A stretch of 27,586 bases of DNA. It comes from an uncultured Acidocella sp. Its GTDB lineage: Bacteria; Pseudomonadota; Alphaproteobacteria; Acetobacterales; Acetobacteraceae. Positions within the stretch are counted from its first letter, which is position 1; the number at the start of each line of letters is the position of its first letter. A model generated the notes under the pieces. That model worked only from the letters and a program-made list of their open reading frames with translations. It was not told the origin of the DNA and did not search any database. The DNA lies in assembly GCF_946222605.1 (NCBI RefSeq), contig NZ_CAMIIE010000040.1, positions 1-27,586 of the forward strand, given 5' to 3'. Shown here in pieces: positions 1-7,303 of the stretch. Position numbers and translations under genes: made by a program.

Positions 1-33
1 GGAGGACCAGTCGGTGGGGTCGAGCGTGCTCAT
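1..33 (-). CDS. 5' end of an unidentified gene running off the left edge
   Basis: An ATG at 33 on the minus strand opens a frame that stays open to the window edge and reads MSTLDPTDWSS. N-termini of the form LDP-x-DW occur in PLP-dependent aromatic amino acid decarboxylase-like proteins, but eleven residues cannot establish a family. The upstream sequence has only a weak ribosome site. It would be the next gene after recR in the same direction, separated by a palindromic repeat. Confidence 0.3.
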   Translation of the reverse strand, partial: MSTLDPTDWSS

Positions 34-77
34 AGGGCCTGTTAAACGGGGCGCGTGGAATTTTCCAGATCTCTTAT

Positions 78-217
78 TTGCAAAAGTTTTTGGGGGTGTG
101 GGGGCTTTTTTCAAAAACTCCCCACGAAGGTTTGGGGTGTTGGCAGCGGCGTCGTCAAAACCCCAGACGTTTTTCGCCGCTTTTTTGTAAAAAAGCGGCA
201 CCAAAAAACTTTTGCAA
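78..217. repeat. palindromic intergenic repeat, family A (AAAAGTTTTTGG ends)
   Basis: The 140 bp element has terminal inverted repeats TTGCAAAAGTTTTTGG at 78-93 and its complement, one T longer, at 201-217. Inside is a perfect hairpin with arms GCCGCTTTTTT (176-186) and AAAAAAGCGGC (189-199). It lies just past the recR stop codon and probably ends recR transcription. A second copy of the family is at 8079-8170. I recall similar sequences scattered between genes in Acetobacteraceae; this was not checked. Confidence 0.75.
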
Positions 218-226
218 TTTTTTCAG

Positions 227-820
227 TTAGTTGGCGGCGCCGCGTGCCCGCAATGCCGTTGCCAGCGTGCCTTCATCCAGCACTTCCAGCGCGCCGCCGA
301 TGGGCACGCCCTGGGCGAGGCGGGAGAGCGGCACGCCAAAGCCTTTCAGCCGCTCGGTGAGGTAATGGGCGGTAGCTGCCCCTTCCACAGTCGCGGGCAA
401 GGCCAGGATGATTTCCTCCACCGGCTCCGCTTCCAGCCGGGCCAGAAGCGGGGCGATGGCGAGGTCTTCCGGGCCGCGCCCGGCCAGGGCGGAGAGTGTG
501 CCGCCCAGCACATGATATTTGCCGCGATAAACATGGGCGCGCTCCAGCGCCCAGAGATCCGCCACCCCCTCGACCACGCAGATCCGCGCCTCACGCAAAG
601 GCGCGGCGCAGATGGCGCAGGGGTCGGAGGAGTCGAGATTGCCGCAAAGCGAGCAGCTGCGCACCGCATTGGCCGCATCCTGCATGGCGCTGGCGAGCTT
701 GGCCAGCCCGCCTTCCTTGTCGCGCAGCAGCTTCAGCACGATGCGCCGCGCGCTGCGCGGCCCCAGCCCCGGCAGGCGCGAAAACAGGCCGATCAGATGT
801 TCGAGTTCAGGGCCGCCCAT
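227..820 (-). CDS. recR: recombination protein RecR
   Basis: RecR works with RecF and RecO to load RecA on gapped single-stranded DNA; it is cytoplasmic. The 197-residue product has the usual length and domain order: a helix-hairpin-helix around residues 10-30 (SRLPGLGPRSARR), a four-cysteine zinc finger (C56, C59, C68, C71), and a Toprim domain from about residue 78 with the VVEG motif and its acidic residue E84. The start is ATG at 820, preceded by AGGA. It begins 15 nt after ybaB, so dnaX, ybaB and recR form one minus-strand unit. A palindromic repeat follows the stop codon. Identification is secure. Confidence 0.97.
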   Translation of the reverse strand: MGGPELEHLIGLFSRLPGLGPRSARRIVLKLLRDKEGGLAKLASAMQDAANAVRSCSLCGNLDSSDPCAICAAPLREARICVVEGVADLWALERAHVYRGKYHVLGGTLSALAGRGPEDLAIAPLLARLEAEPVEEIILALPATVEGAATAHYLTERLKGFGVPLSRLAQGVPIGGALEVLDEGTLATALRARGAAN

Positions 821-835
821 CGATCCTGTGACCAG

Positions 836-1159
836 TTAGAACGGCAGCTTCATGCCCGGCGGCAGCGGCAGCCCGCCCATGGCGTTCTTGGTCTCGGCTT
901 CCATGATTGCGTCGATCTTGGATTTCGCATCGGCATGGGCGGCGGCGATGAGGTCTTCCAGCATCTCGGCTTCGGACGGGTCGATCAGCTTCGGGTCGAT
1001 CTTCACGCGCTTCAGCGCGCCCTTGCCGGAGAGGGTGACCTTTACCAGGCCGGCGCCGGCCACGCCTTCCATCTCGGTGGCTTCCAGCTTGGCCTGCATA
1101 TCGGCCATTTTCTGCTGCATTTGCGAGGCCTGCTTCATCAGGCCGGCAAGGTTCTTCAT
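836..1159 (-). CDS. ybaB: YbaB/EbfC family nucleoid-associated protein
   Basis: This 107-residue protein belongs to the small dimeric YbaB/EbfC DNA-binding family. It starts MKNLAGLMKQASQMQQKMAD, the helical N-terminus typical of the family, and contains the conserved segment around KVTLSGKGALKRVKIDP and the helix MLEDLIAAAHADA. The ATG directly abuts the dnaX stop codon with no spacer, and a GGAG ribosome site lies inside the end of dnaX, so translation is probably coupled. Its place between dnaX and recR is the common bacterial arrangement. The precise role of the family, nucleoid binding or a link to repair, is unsettled. Confidence 0.95.
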   Translation of the reverse strand: MKNLAGLMKQASQMQQKMADMQAKLEATEMEGVAGAGLVKVTLSGKGALKRVKIDPKLIDPSEAEMLEDLIAAAHADAKSKIDAIMEAETKNAMGGLPLPPGMKLPF

Positions 1160-2941
1160 TTACTCGTCTCCTTCATAGAGTTCGTCGGGCGGCACCAGGG
1201 CGGCCCAGTCGGCGGGCAGCTCCGGCTCCTGCTCCGGCGCGTCAGGCGTGTTTACCTTGGTTCCGGGGAACTGCGCCAGGATCGCCTGCACCAGCGGATG
1301 CGCCAGCGCCTCGTCCCGGGCCTGGGCGGTGGCGACGCCTTCCTGCTCGTCGATGGTCGGGGCGCCGCGTTCGTTGGAGAGGGCGATGGTCCAGCGGCGG
1401 CCGGTTTCCTCTTCCAGCATGCGGGAGATTTTGGCGACGAGGTCGCGCGGGATGCGCGGATCGTCGGCCAGGCGCATCTCGATCACCGGCGGGGCGAAGC
1501 GGACCAGATGCACGGATTGGCGCAGATGCGCGTAGAGCATCACGTCGCGCTTGGCCTGGGCGAGGCCGACCACATCGAGGAAGGTCAGCGCGCGGGGCGC
1601 GGGCGCGGCCTGCTGCATCACCACATTGCCGTTGGCCACGGCACGGGCACCGCCATTGCCGCCGCCAGCGGGTGCGCCGCCCAGCGCGGCGCCGGGATTT
1701 TCGGTGAGTTTCTTCACCAGCTCGCCCGGCGGCGGCAGATCGGCGACGTGGCAGAGGCGGATCAGGATCATCTCCGCCCCGGCGCGCCGGTCGGGGGCGG
1801 TTTCAACCTCTTGCAAACCCTTGAGCAGCATCTGCCAGAGCCGGCCGAGGAAGGGGATGGAGAGCATCTCCGCCAGAGCGGCGCCGCGTGTGCGTTCCAT
1901 CTCCGGCAGCGCGCCGCTCTTGGCCAGAGACGGCACGGATTTCATCCGGGTGAGCAGATGGGCGAGGCCGAGCAGGTCCGAGAGCAGCACGCCGGGATCC
2001 GCGCCGCGCTCATAGCTTTCATCGGAGATGCGCAGCGCCGCCTGGATGTCGCCTTTCACCACCGCATCCATCAGGTCGAAGACGAAACCGCGATCCGCGA
2101 GGCCGAGCATGTCGGCCACCATCGGGCCGGAGATTTCGCCGCCATCTTCCGCGCCGCGGGCGATGGCCTGGTCCAGCAAGGAGAGCCCATCGCGCACCGA
2201 GCCATCGGCGGCGCGGGCGACCAAGGTGATCGCGGCCTCGGAGATGGCGACGTTTTCGATGCCGGCGATGCGGGTGAAATGCGCGGCCAGCACCTCCACC
2301 GGCACGCGCTTGAGGTCGTAACGCTGGCAGCGTGAGAGCACGGTGATCGGCACCTTGCGGATTTCCGTGGTGGCCAGCACGAATTTAATATGCGGCGGCG
2401 GCTCCTCCAGGGTTTTCAGCAGCGCGTTGAACGCCGCCTTGGAGAGCATGTGCACCTCATCGATGATGAAGACTTTCACCCGCGCCGAGAGCGGCTTGAA
2501 GCGTGTGGCCTCGATGATCTCGCGCACATCGTCCACGCCGGTATTGGAGGCGGCGTCCATCTCCACCACGTCCGGGTGGCGGTCCGCCAATATGGCTTTG
2601 CAGTTGTCGCAGACGCCGCACGGGTCCGGGGTGGGGCCGCCAGTGCCGTCCGGCCCGGTGCAGTTCAGGGCACGGGCGAGGATGCGCGCGGTGGTGGTTT
2701 TGCCGACACCGCGCACGCCGGTGAGCATGAAGGCATGGGCGATGCGGTTCATCGCGAAGGCGTTGCGCAGCGTGCGCACCAGCGCGTCCTGGCCGATCAG
2801 ATCCGCGAAGGTGGTGGGGCGGTATTTGCGGGCCAGCACCCGGTAGGCGGCGGCTTGCGGGGCATCCTGCGCCGGTTCCTCGCCGAACAGATTGGGGCCC
2901 GGCGGCGGGGCGTCTGGCGCATCGTCGTCGAACATACCCAT
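1160..2941 (-). CDS. dnaX: DNA polymerase III subunit gamma/tau
   Basis: DnaX is the ATPase of the clamp loader that places the sliding clamp on DNA and ties the polymerase cores together. From ATG 2941 the product is 593 residues. It shows Walker A GVRGVGKT (residues 75-82), the zinc-binding cysteines 94, 108, 111 and 114, the DEVH box (161-164), and the sensor segment LATTEIRKVPITVLSRCQR. A low-complexity linker leads to the alphaproteobacterial C-terminal domain. The frame is open upstream to 3157, but that stretch is the SRP RNA gene and its promoter, so the start must be downstream of it; ATG 2941 or 2935 is the reasonable choice. The ribosome site is weak. No slippery heptamer for a short gamma form was recognised. 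Confidence 0.95.
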   Translation of the reverse strand: MGMFDDDAPDAPPPGPNLFGEEPAQDAPQAAAYRVLARKYRPTTFADLIGQDALVRTLRNAFAMNRIAHAFMLTGVRGVGKTTTARILARALNCTGPDGTGGPTPDPCGVCDNCKAILADRHPDVVEMDAASNTGVDDVREIIEATRFKPLSARVKVFIIDEVHMLSKAAFNALLKTLEEPPPHIKFVLATTEIRKVPITVLSRCQRYDLKRVPVEVLAAHFTRIAGIENVAISEAAITLVARAADGSVRDGLSLLDQAIARGAEDGGEISGPMVADMLGLADRGFVFDLMDAVVKGDIQAALRISDESYERGADPGVLLSDLLGLAHLLTRMKSVPSLAKSGALPEMERTRGAALAEMLSIPFLGRLWQMLLKGLQEVETAPDRRAGAEMILIRLCHVADLPPPGELVKKLTENPGAALGGAPAGGGNGGARAVANGNVVMQQAAPAPRALTFLDVVGLAQAKRDVMLYAHLRQSVHLVRFAPPVIEMRLADDPRIPRDLVAKISRMLEEETGRRWTIALSNERGAPTIDEQEGVATAQARDEALAHPLVQAILAQFPGTKVNTPDAPEQEPELPADWAALVPPDELYEGDE

Positions 2942-2974
2942 GTGTGGCGCGGACCTTGTAGCCTGAAAGAAGGT

Positions 2975-3070
2975 GGGAGACCGGACAACGACCCATGCGA
3001 AATCCGTTGTGGCTGCTGCCTTCCGGCCCTGACCAGGTTGGCGGGCCGCGATGTCCGCCGCCGATCTCCC
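2975..3070 (-). ncRNA. ffs: signal recognition particle RNA, bacterial small type (4.5S)
   Basis: Read on the minus strand, this stretch contains the conserved SRP domain IV core: CTGGTCAGGGCCGGAAGG followed by CAGCAGCC, which carries the GGAA-type tetraloop and the asymmetric loop that bind Ffh. The ends GGGAGATCGG (3070-3061) and CCGGTCTCCC (2984-2975) pair as a closing stem with one G-U pair, giving an RNA of about 96 nt, typical of the small bacterial form. A promoter lies directly upstream. No strong terminator separates it from dnaX, which starts 33 nt later, so some read-through is likely. Confidence 0.93.
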
Positions 3071-3076
3071 GCGCCG

Positions 3077-3105
3077 ATTATCGCCTGGGCGGCGTTTGGA
3101 TGCAA
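3077..3105 (-). promoter_or_regulatory. sigma70-type promoter of the SRP RNA gene
   Basis: On the minus strand TTGCAT (3105-3100) and GATAAT (3082-3077) are separated by exactly 17 bp. The -10 box ends 6 nt before position 3070, the 5' end of the RNA deduced from its closing stem. Spacing and position agree with each other, although the call is by eye. Confidence 0.72.
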
Positions 3106-3143
3106 GCTTGGCAGGGCAAAGGGGGCATGCCACATGAGCAGGC

Positions 3144-4037
3144 ATGGATTTCACCATGAAAAATCAGCCTAATCATTATAGCGGCGGGGCGCTGGACCGG
3201 GCCGCGCAGCTGCGCGAGGACGCGGACTGGCAGGAGCGCGCCGGGGGCGATGCGGCGAGCCGGGTGGTGCTGCTGCATGACGGCCAGGTTCTGGTGGAGG
3301 ACAACGAGGCCCCGCGCGCGCGGCTGCTGGCGCCGTTCCGCAGGCCGGATCTGTTCCTCGGCCTGGCCGAGGGGATCGCCTATTTCGCCTGCGACGTGAC
3401 CGGCGAAGCACTGCCGGACGGGGTGGCGCTGGAGGATTTCGTGCCGCTGCGCGGGGTGAATGCGTTGCTGCCGGAATTGGATGCCACCTTGCTGGCGACG
3501 GCGCGTGGCATTTTCAACTGGCGCCGCGCGCATAAATTCTGTCCGCTCTGTGGCGGCGCGATGCAGCCGGCGCGCGCCGGCTGGGTGCTCGCCTGTGCGG
3601 CTTGCGGCACGGAACATTTTCCGCGCACGGATTCCGCCGTGATCATGCTGGCGACGCGCGGCGACCAGGCGCTGCTCGGCCAGTCGCACCGCTTCCCGCT
3701 GGAGAAGAATATGTATTCCACCCTCGCCGGTTTCGTGGAGCCGGGCGAGAGCCTGGAAGATGCGGTGCGACGGGAAGTGTTCGAGGAGACCGGCGTGCGC
3801 GTCGGCGCGGTGCATTATCACTCCAGCCAGCCCTGGCCGTTTCCGGCCTCCTTGATGCTGGGCTTCCAGGCGGAGGCGGTCAGTGAACAAATCGTTCTGC
3901 AGGAGGACGAGATGCGCGATGCGCGCTGGTTCAGCCGCGCCGAGATCCGCGACCATGCGGCGTTGGGATTTGGCCTGCCCGGGCATGATTCCATCGCGCG
4001 GCGGCTGATCGAGGATTGGCTGGCCCAGGGGGGCTAG
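3144..4037 (+). CDS. nudC: NAD(H) pyrophosphatase NudC (Nudix, zinc ribbon)
   Basis: NudC hydrolyses NAD(H) to NMN(H) and AMP and can remove NAD caps from RNA. The 297-residue product has an N-terminal domain, a zinc ribbon (C133, C136, C151, C154), a Nudix box at 196-218 (GFVEPGESLEDAVRREVFEE, then TG and a hydrophobic residue), and the diagnostic SQPWPFPAS motif (228-236) that separates NudC from other Nudix enzymes. An alternative start is the ATG at 3156. It diverges from ffs-dnaX, with the SRP promoter in the gap. Its stop codon overlaps the left end of a palindromic repeat. Confidence 0.95.
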   Translation: MDFTMKNQPNHYSGGALDRAAQLREDADWQERAGGDAASRVVLLHDGQVLVEDNEAPRARLLAPFRRPDLFLGLAEGIAYFACDVTGEALPDGVALEDFVPLRGVNALLPELDATLLATARGIFNWRRAHKFCPLCGGAMQPARAGWVLACAACGTEHFPRTDSAVIMLATRGDQALLGQSHRFPLEKNMYSTLAGFVEPGESLEDAVRREVFEETGVRVGAVHYHSSQPWPFPASLMLGFQAEAVSEQIVLQEDEMRDARWFSRAEIRDHAALGFGLPGHDSIARRLIEDWLAQGG

Positions 4038-4162
4038 AGTCTGATCGGTTCAGATTGAATCGCGAAGCGATCAAGCTGAAGCGTGAATCAGCCTCTCAAT
4101 CAGAGCGTTAGAGCGCGTTCACGGTGACGCAACCGCGTCAAGCTGAACCAATCGCGCTCTAG
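4034..4162. repeat. MITE-like palindromic element, family C (CTAGAG ends)
   Basis: The left end CTAGAGTCTGATCGGTTCAG (4034-4053) matches the complement of the right end (4143-4162) at 16 of 20 positions. Inside are at least two stem-loops: one of TTCAG, TTGA and TCGC blocks around a GAA loop (4051-4080), and one pairing GTTCA and TGACGC with GCGTCA and TGAAC near the right end. No open reading frame of note is carried. The nudC TAG stop lies inside the left end. The same TCTAGAGC edge recurs at 27467-27501. Confidence 0.65.
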
Positions 4163-4177
4163 ACCCGCAGGGCATAT

Positions 4178-4210
4178 AAAAAAACAGGCGCGGGTGAGCG
4201 CGCCTGTTTT
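4178..4210 (-). terminator. rho-independent terminator of the histone-like gene
   Basis: Perfect 12 bp arms (4181-4192 and 4199-4210, AAAACAGGCGCG and its complement) enclose the 6-nt loop GGTGAG. On the minus strand the stem is followed by an unbroken T run. It starts 23 nt beyond the stop codon of the gene at 4233-5012, which also shows that the minus strand is the coding strand there. Confidence 0.9.
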
Positions 4211-4232
4211 GTATTGCGTAGGCCGATGCGGC

Positions 4233-5012
4233 TTACTCGAAGGTCTCGGAGATCGTGGGCACGATTTCCATGGTCTCTTCAGCGAACACATCATTCATTT
4301 CCGGCGCGGGCGGCGGCGTTACCTTGGCGCGCGGCTTGCGCGGAGCGGCCGGCTTCTTGGTGGCGGTGGTGGCCTTCTTCACGGCCGGCTTCTTTGCGGC
4401 GGCGGTAGTCTTCTTCGCAACCGGCTTCTTTGCGGCGGTGGTGGTCTTCTTCACGGCCGGCTTCTTTGCGGCGGCGGTGGTCTTCTTCGCAACCGGCTTC
4501 TTGGCGGCAGCGGTGGTCTTCTTCGCAACCGGCTTCTTTGCGGCGGCGGTGGTCTTCTTCGCAACCGGCTTCTTGGCGGCGGCGGTGGTCTTCTTCGCGG
4601 CCGGCTTCTTTGCGGCGGCGGTGGTCTTCTTCACGGCCGTCTTCTTCGCGGCCGGCTTCTTCGCGGCAGCGGTGGTCTTCTTCACGGCCGTCTTCTTCGC
4701 GGCTGCGGTGGTCTTCTTCGCAACCGGCTTCTTTGCGGCAGCGGTGGTCTTCTTCGCGGCTGGCTTCTTGGCGGCGGCGGTGGTCTTCTTCGCGGTCGTC
4801 TTCTTGGCGGCTGCGGTGGTCTTCTTCGCGGTGGCGGTCTTCTTCGCGGCTGGCTTCTTGGCGGCTGCGGTAGTCTTTTTCGCGGCAGGCTTCTTTGCGG
4901 CAGCGGTGGTCTTCTTCGCGGCCGGCTTCTTCACGGCGGCGGTTTTCTTCGCGGTGGCGCGCACGGCCAGCGGCTGCGCGCGCTCAGTGGTGGTCTTGTC
5001 TTCGATGGTCAC
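4233..5012 (-). CDS. histone H1-like lysine/alanine-rich repeat DNA-binding protein
   Basis: The 259-residue protein has a short polar head (about 20 residues), a very basic tract from about residue 21 to 218 built from imperfect 12-residue units of the type KKTTAAAKKPVA, and an acidic C-terminal tail ending EETMEIVPTISETFE. Such K/A/P/T repeats resemble eukaryotic histone H1 tails and bacterial H1-like proteins (AlgP, Hc-type), which bind DNA without sequence specificity. The start is GTG at 5012: it has AAGGAG 8 nt upstream, whereas the ATG at 5019 is in another frame and too close to the ribosome site. Repetitive DNA makes copy number likely to vary among strains. The long opposite-strand frame is a shadow of the repeats. 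Confidence 0.85.
   Translation of the reverse strand: MTIEDKTTTERAQPLAVRATAKKTAAVKKPAAKKTTAAAKKPAAKKTTAAAKKPAAKKTATAKKTTAAAKKTTAKKTTAAAKKPAAKKTTAAAKKPVAKKTTAAAKKTAVKKTTAAAKKPAAKKTAVKKTTAAAKKPAAKKTTAAAKKPVAKKTTAAAKKPVAKKTTAAAKKPVAKKTTAAAKKPAVKKTTTAAKKPVAKKTTAAAKKPAVKKATTATKKPAAPRKPRAKVTPPPAPEMNDVFAEETMEIVPTISETFE
4360..4952 (-). repeat. 36-bp tandem repeats inside the histone-like gene
   Basis: About fourteen imperfect in-frame copies of a 36 bp unit encode KKTTAAAKKPxA. Unit variants (PAAKK, PVAKK, PAVKK, TAVKK) alternate, and some units are shortened by multiples of 3 bp, which suggests expansion and contraction that keeps the frame. It is coding repeat, not a CRISPR array: there are no unique spacers. 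Confidence 0.85.
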
Positions 5013-5020
5013 TTGTCATG

Positions 5021-5026
5021 CTCCTT
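5021..5026 (-). promoter_or_regulatory. ribosome binding site that fixes the GTG start
   Basis: The minus-strand hexamer AAGGAG is followed by an 8-nt spacer and the GTG at 5012. The nearby ATG at 5019 would have a 1-nt spacer and a different frame, so GTG is the start. Confidence 0.8.
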
Positions 5027-5191
5027 AGCGTTCAAGGTTATCATTGCGTTCCGGGTGGTCGTGGTCCGGCACAGAAACGTCTTGTTCTACGGCTGGGTAG
5101 GCCGTCCTTCTTTGGTTCCGCGTGCGGTTTCCTTGACCGCGAAATTCAGACATGGTGCGCGATGCGAATCGCGCAATGCACGCAAGATTCG

Positions 5192-5220
5192 CTATTCAGC
5201 TTCCGCGCTGCGCCTGTCAA
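5192..5220 (-). promoter_or_regulatory. possible promoter of the histone-like gene
   Basis: On the minus strand a consensus TTGACA (5220-5215) is followed after 16-17 bp by TGAATAG (5198-5192), a weak -10. If used, the leader would be about 170 nt and would include the GCGA-loop palindrome at 5156-5175. The -35 is good, the -10 is poor, and the call is tentative. Confidence 0.3.
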
Positions 5221-5692
5221 CAAAAAGCAGCACTAAACTTCTGTCCTGACGCATTTTTTTACAGCAATGTGCAAGACATCCACAGTTTGGAGGCTCGGCG
5301 CCGCAATTTTGCCACGCCCTGTTCCTGGTTTCGCCATCGATCGCCGGCGCCGACGGGTTCGAAAAGGTTTAGAAAACATCAATCAAAACCGGATCGCTCC
5401 GGTGCCGTTCCGGAGCTTGTGAGTTGTCGGCGGGCGCGAAAGGGCGTCTTGGCCGGGGTATGGCGCATCGGCGCGGCTTTGAGAGGGCGGCGCATTTGTC
5501 GTTGCCGCGCGGAATCGCTATGCTCGGGGCCGACGGATAAGCGCGTATGGCCCGGCCGGGATCAGCCCAGCGCCCGGCAAAACGGGCGATGGGCAGGACG
5601 AGACGAACGATAAGACGTGAAGACCCATAAGACGTGACGAAACAGGACCGCGAGACGAGGCGCGTAATCTTTCCAAGGAGCGAGCAGGCGAC

Positions 5693-6184
5693 ATGGTGGA
5701 TGCAAATGGCACGGATGCAACCGGCAGGCTGACCAAGGTGGTTCTCGAGGGCGAGGCCCTGCACCGCATCTCGGCCCTGCAGCAGGCGGACCGCGAACAG
5801 GCGGTGCGTGATCTGGCGCAGGACAATGAATTCCATCTGCCGGGGCATCCGGCTTTGCAGAGCATTCTGCATCTCTCCATCCAGGAAGGCCGGCTGGTGT
5901 TCGATGTGCGCGACGCGCAGGATGCGCCGGTGCAGGCGGTGCTGCTGGCGCTCGGGCCGTTCAAGACGCTGATCCGCGATTACCAGATGCTGCTGGATTC
6001 CTATGCGATCGCGGTGGCGGAGGGGCGCGAGGCGCGCATCCAGGCGATCGATATGGGCCGGCGCGGGCTGCATAATGAGGGCGCGGAACTGATGATCGAG
6101 CGGCTGGGCGGCAAGGTGGTGATTGATTTTCCCACCGCGCGGCGCTTATTCACCCTGGTCTGCGCTTTGCACCAAAAACTGTAG
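5693..6184 (+). CDS. UPF0262 family protein
   Basis: This 163-residue protein matches the UPF0262 family as I know it, a mostly alphaproteobacterial family of unknown function. Recognisable parts are the N-terminal segment DREQAVRDLAQDNEF, the central PFKTLIRDYQMLLDSYAIAV and the C-terminal GRRGLHNEGAELMIERL followed by DFPTARRLFTLVCALH. No signal peptide or membrane segment is seen, so it is probably cytoplasmic. The start is ATG 5693, with AAGGAG 12 nt upstream and a closer GCAGG. It is 28 nt upstream of mtnA in the same direction and probably shares its transcript. Confidence 0.88.
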   Translation: MVDANGTDATGRLTKVVLEGEALHRISALQQADREQAVRDLAQDNEFHLPGHPALQSILHLSIQEGRLVFDVRDAQDAPVQAVLLALGPFKTLIRDYQMLLDSYAIAVAEGREARIQAIDMGRRGLHNEGAELMIERLGGKVVIDFPTARRLFTLVCALHQKL

Positions 6185-6212
6185 CTCTGGAACTTTAGGA
6201 TTTTTTAACGCC

Positions 6213-7301
6213 ATGAAAATTGACGGCACACCCTATCGCTCGATCTGGGTCGACGAGACCGATGGCTGGTCTGTCCGCATCATCGATCAGACCAAGCTGC
6301 CCTGGAATGTGGATCTGGTGCGGCTGACGACGCTTGAGGAAATGGCGCACGCGATCAAGGCGATGCTGGTGCGCGGCGCGCCGCTGATCGGCGCCTCGGC
6401 GGCTTACGGCGTGGCGCTGGCGATGCGCCATGATGCCTCCGACGCGGCGCTGGCGCAGGCGCTGGAGGTGCTGGGCGCGACCCGGCCGACCGCGATCAAT
6501 CTGCGCTGGGCGCTACGGCGGATGGGGGCGGCGTTGCAGAGCGTGGAGCCGGCGAAGCGCGAAGCCGCCGCTTACGCGGAGGCGGCGAAGATCTGCGATG
6601 AGGATGTCGCGGTGAATGAGGCGATTGGGCGCAATGGTCTGGCGCTGATCGAGGAGAAGGCGAAATCCGGAAAACGGGTGAATATCCTGACGCATTGCAA
6701 TGCCGGCTGGATCGCCACGGTGGATTGGGGCACGGCGCTGGCGCCGATCTATATGGCGCATGATGCCGGGATCGACGTGCATGTCTGGGTGGAGGAAACC
6801 CGGCCGCGCAACCAGGGCGCCTCGCTGACCGCCTGGGAGCTTGGCAAACATGGCGTCAAACACACCGTCATCGCCGATAATGCCGGCGGGCATTACATGC
6901 AGCATGGCGAGGTGGATCTGGTGATCGTCGGCACCGACCGCGTCACCCGCCAGGGCGATGTCTGCAACAAGATCGGCACCTATCTGAAGGCGCTGGCGGC
7001 GCATGATAATAACGTGCCGTTCTGGGTGGCGCTGCCTTCCTCCACGATCGATTGGACGATCCGCGACGGGGTTTCCGAAATCCCGATCGAGGAGCGGGCG
7101 GCTTCCGAAGTGACGACGATGACCGGGCGCGCGATGGATGGCTCGATCGCCACCGTGCGCATCGTGCCGACCTCCAGCCCCGCCGCCAACCCGGCCTTCG
7201 ACGTGACGCCGGCGCGGCTGGTGACCGGGTTGATCACCGAGCGCGGGCTGTGCGAAGCGACGGAGAGCGCGCTGACCGGAATGTTCAGCGATCTCGCGTG
7301 A
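6213..7301 (+). CDS. mtnA: S-methyl-5-thioribose-1-phosphate isomerase
   Basis: MtnA converts 5-methylthioribose-1-phosphate to 5-methylthioribulose-1-phosphate in methionine salvage. The 362-residue product has RGAP (54-57), LTHCNAG with the catalytic cysteine C162, and GTDRV with the catalytic aspartate D242, followed by the NKIGTY segment. The frame is open further upstream to 6123, but that part overlaps the UPF0262 gene; ATG 6213 gives the normal N-terminus MKIDGTPYRSIW. No other methionine-salvage gene is in the window (the class II aldolase-like gene at 20372 is not an obvious MtnB). The next gene overlaps or abuts its stop codon. Confidence 0.96.
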   Translation: MKIDGTPYRSIWVDETDGWSVRIIDQTKLPWNVDLVRLTTLEEMAHAIKAMLVRGAPLIGASAAYGVALAMRHDASDAALAQALEVLGATRPTAINLRWALRRMGAALQSVEPAKREAAAYAEAAKICDEDVAVNEAIGRNGLALIEEKAKSGKRVNILTHCNAGWIATVDWGTALAPIYMAHDAGIDVHVWVEETRPRNQGASLTAWELGKHGVKHTVIADNAGGHYMQHGEVDLVIVGTDRVTRQGDVCNKIGTYLKALAAHDNNVPFWVALPSSTIDWTIRDGVSEIPIEERAASEVTTMTGRAMDGSIATVRIVPTSSPAANPAFDVTPARLVTGLITERGLCEATESALTGMFSDLA

Positions 7302-7303
7302 GC

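Larger units (their letters stand above)
5013..5692. other. 680-bp divergent intergenic region
   Basis: No convincing gene is seen here: the open frames lack GC-biased third positions and recognisable products. It holds the upstream regions of the histone-like gene (left) and UPF0262 (right). Visible structures are a perfect 8-bp-arm palindrome TGCGCGAT/ATCGCGCA around a GCGA loop (5156-5175), a possible TTGACA box (5215-5220, minus), and a 7-bp stem GCTCCGG/CCGGAGC (5396-5416). Confidence 0.6.

Noticed and set aside
212..2335. 707-codon plus-strand open frame
   Set aside because: It is the shadow of recR, ybaB and dnaX in GC-rich DNA. The product is arginine, histidine and glycine rich with no family resemblance, and the minus strand carries clear genes.
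4360..4952. Repeat array that could suggest CRISPR
   Set aside because: Repeats are contiguous, in frame and code KKTTAAAKKP units. There are no unique spacers and no cas genes.
4194..5249. Long plus-strand frames of glycine/leucine or phenylalanine/alanine repeats opposite the histone-like gene
   Set aside because: They mirror the 36-bp coding repeats. The GTG start with AAGGAG and the terminator with its T run both fit the minus strand.
5369..6073. 234-codon minus-strand frame
   Set aside because: It shadows the UPF0262 gene and its leader. It has no domains, and the codon bias is on the plus strand.
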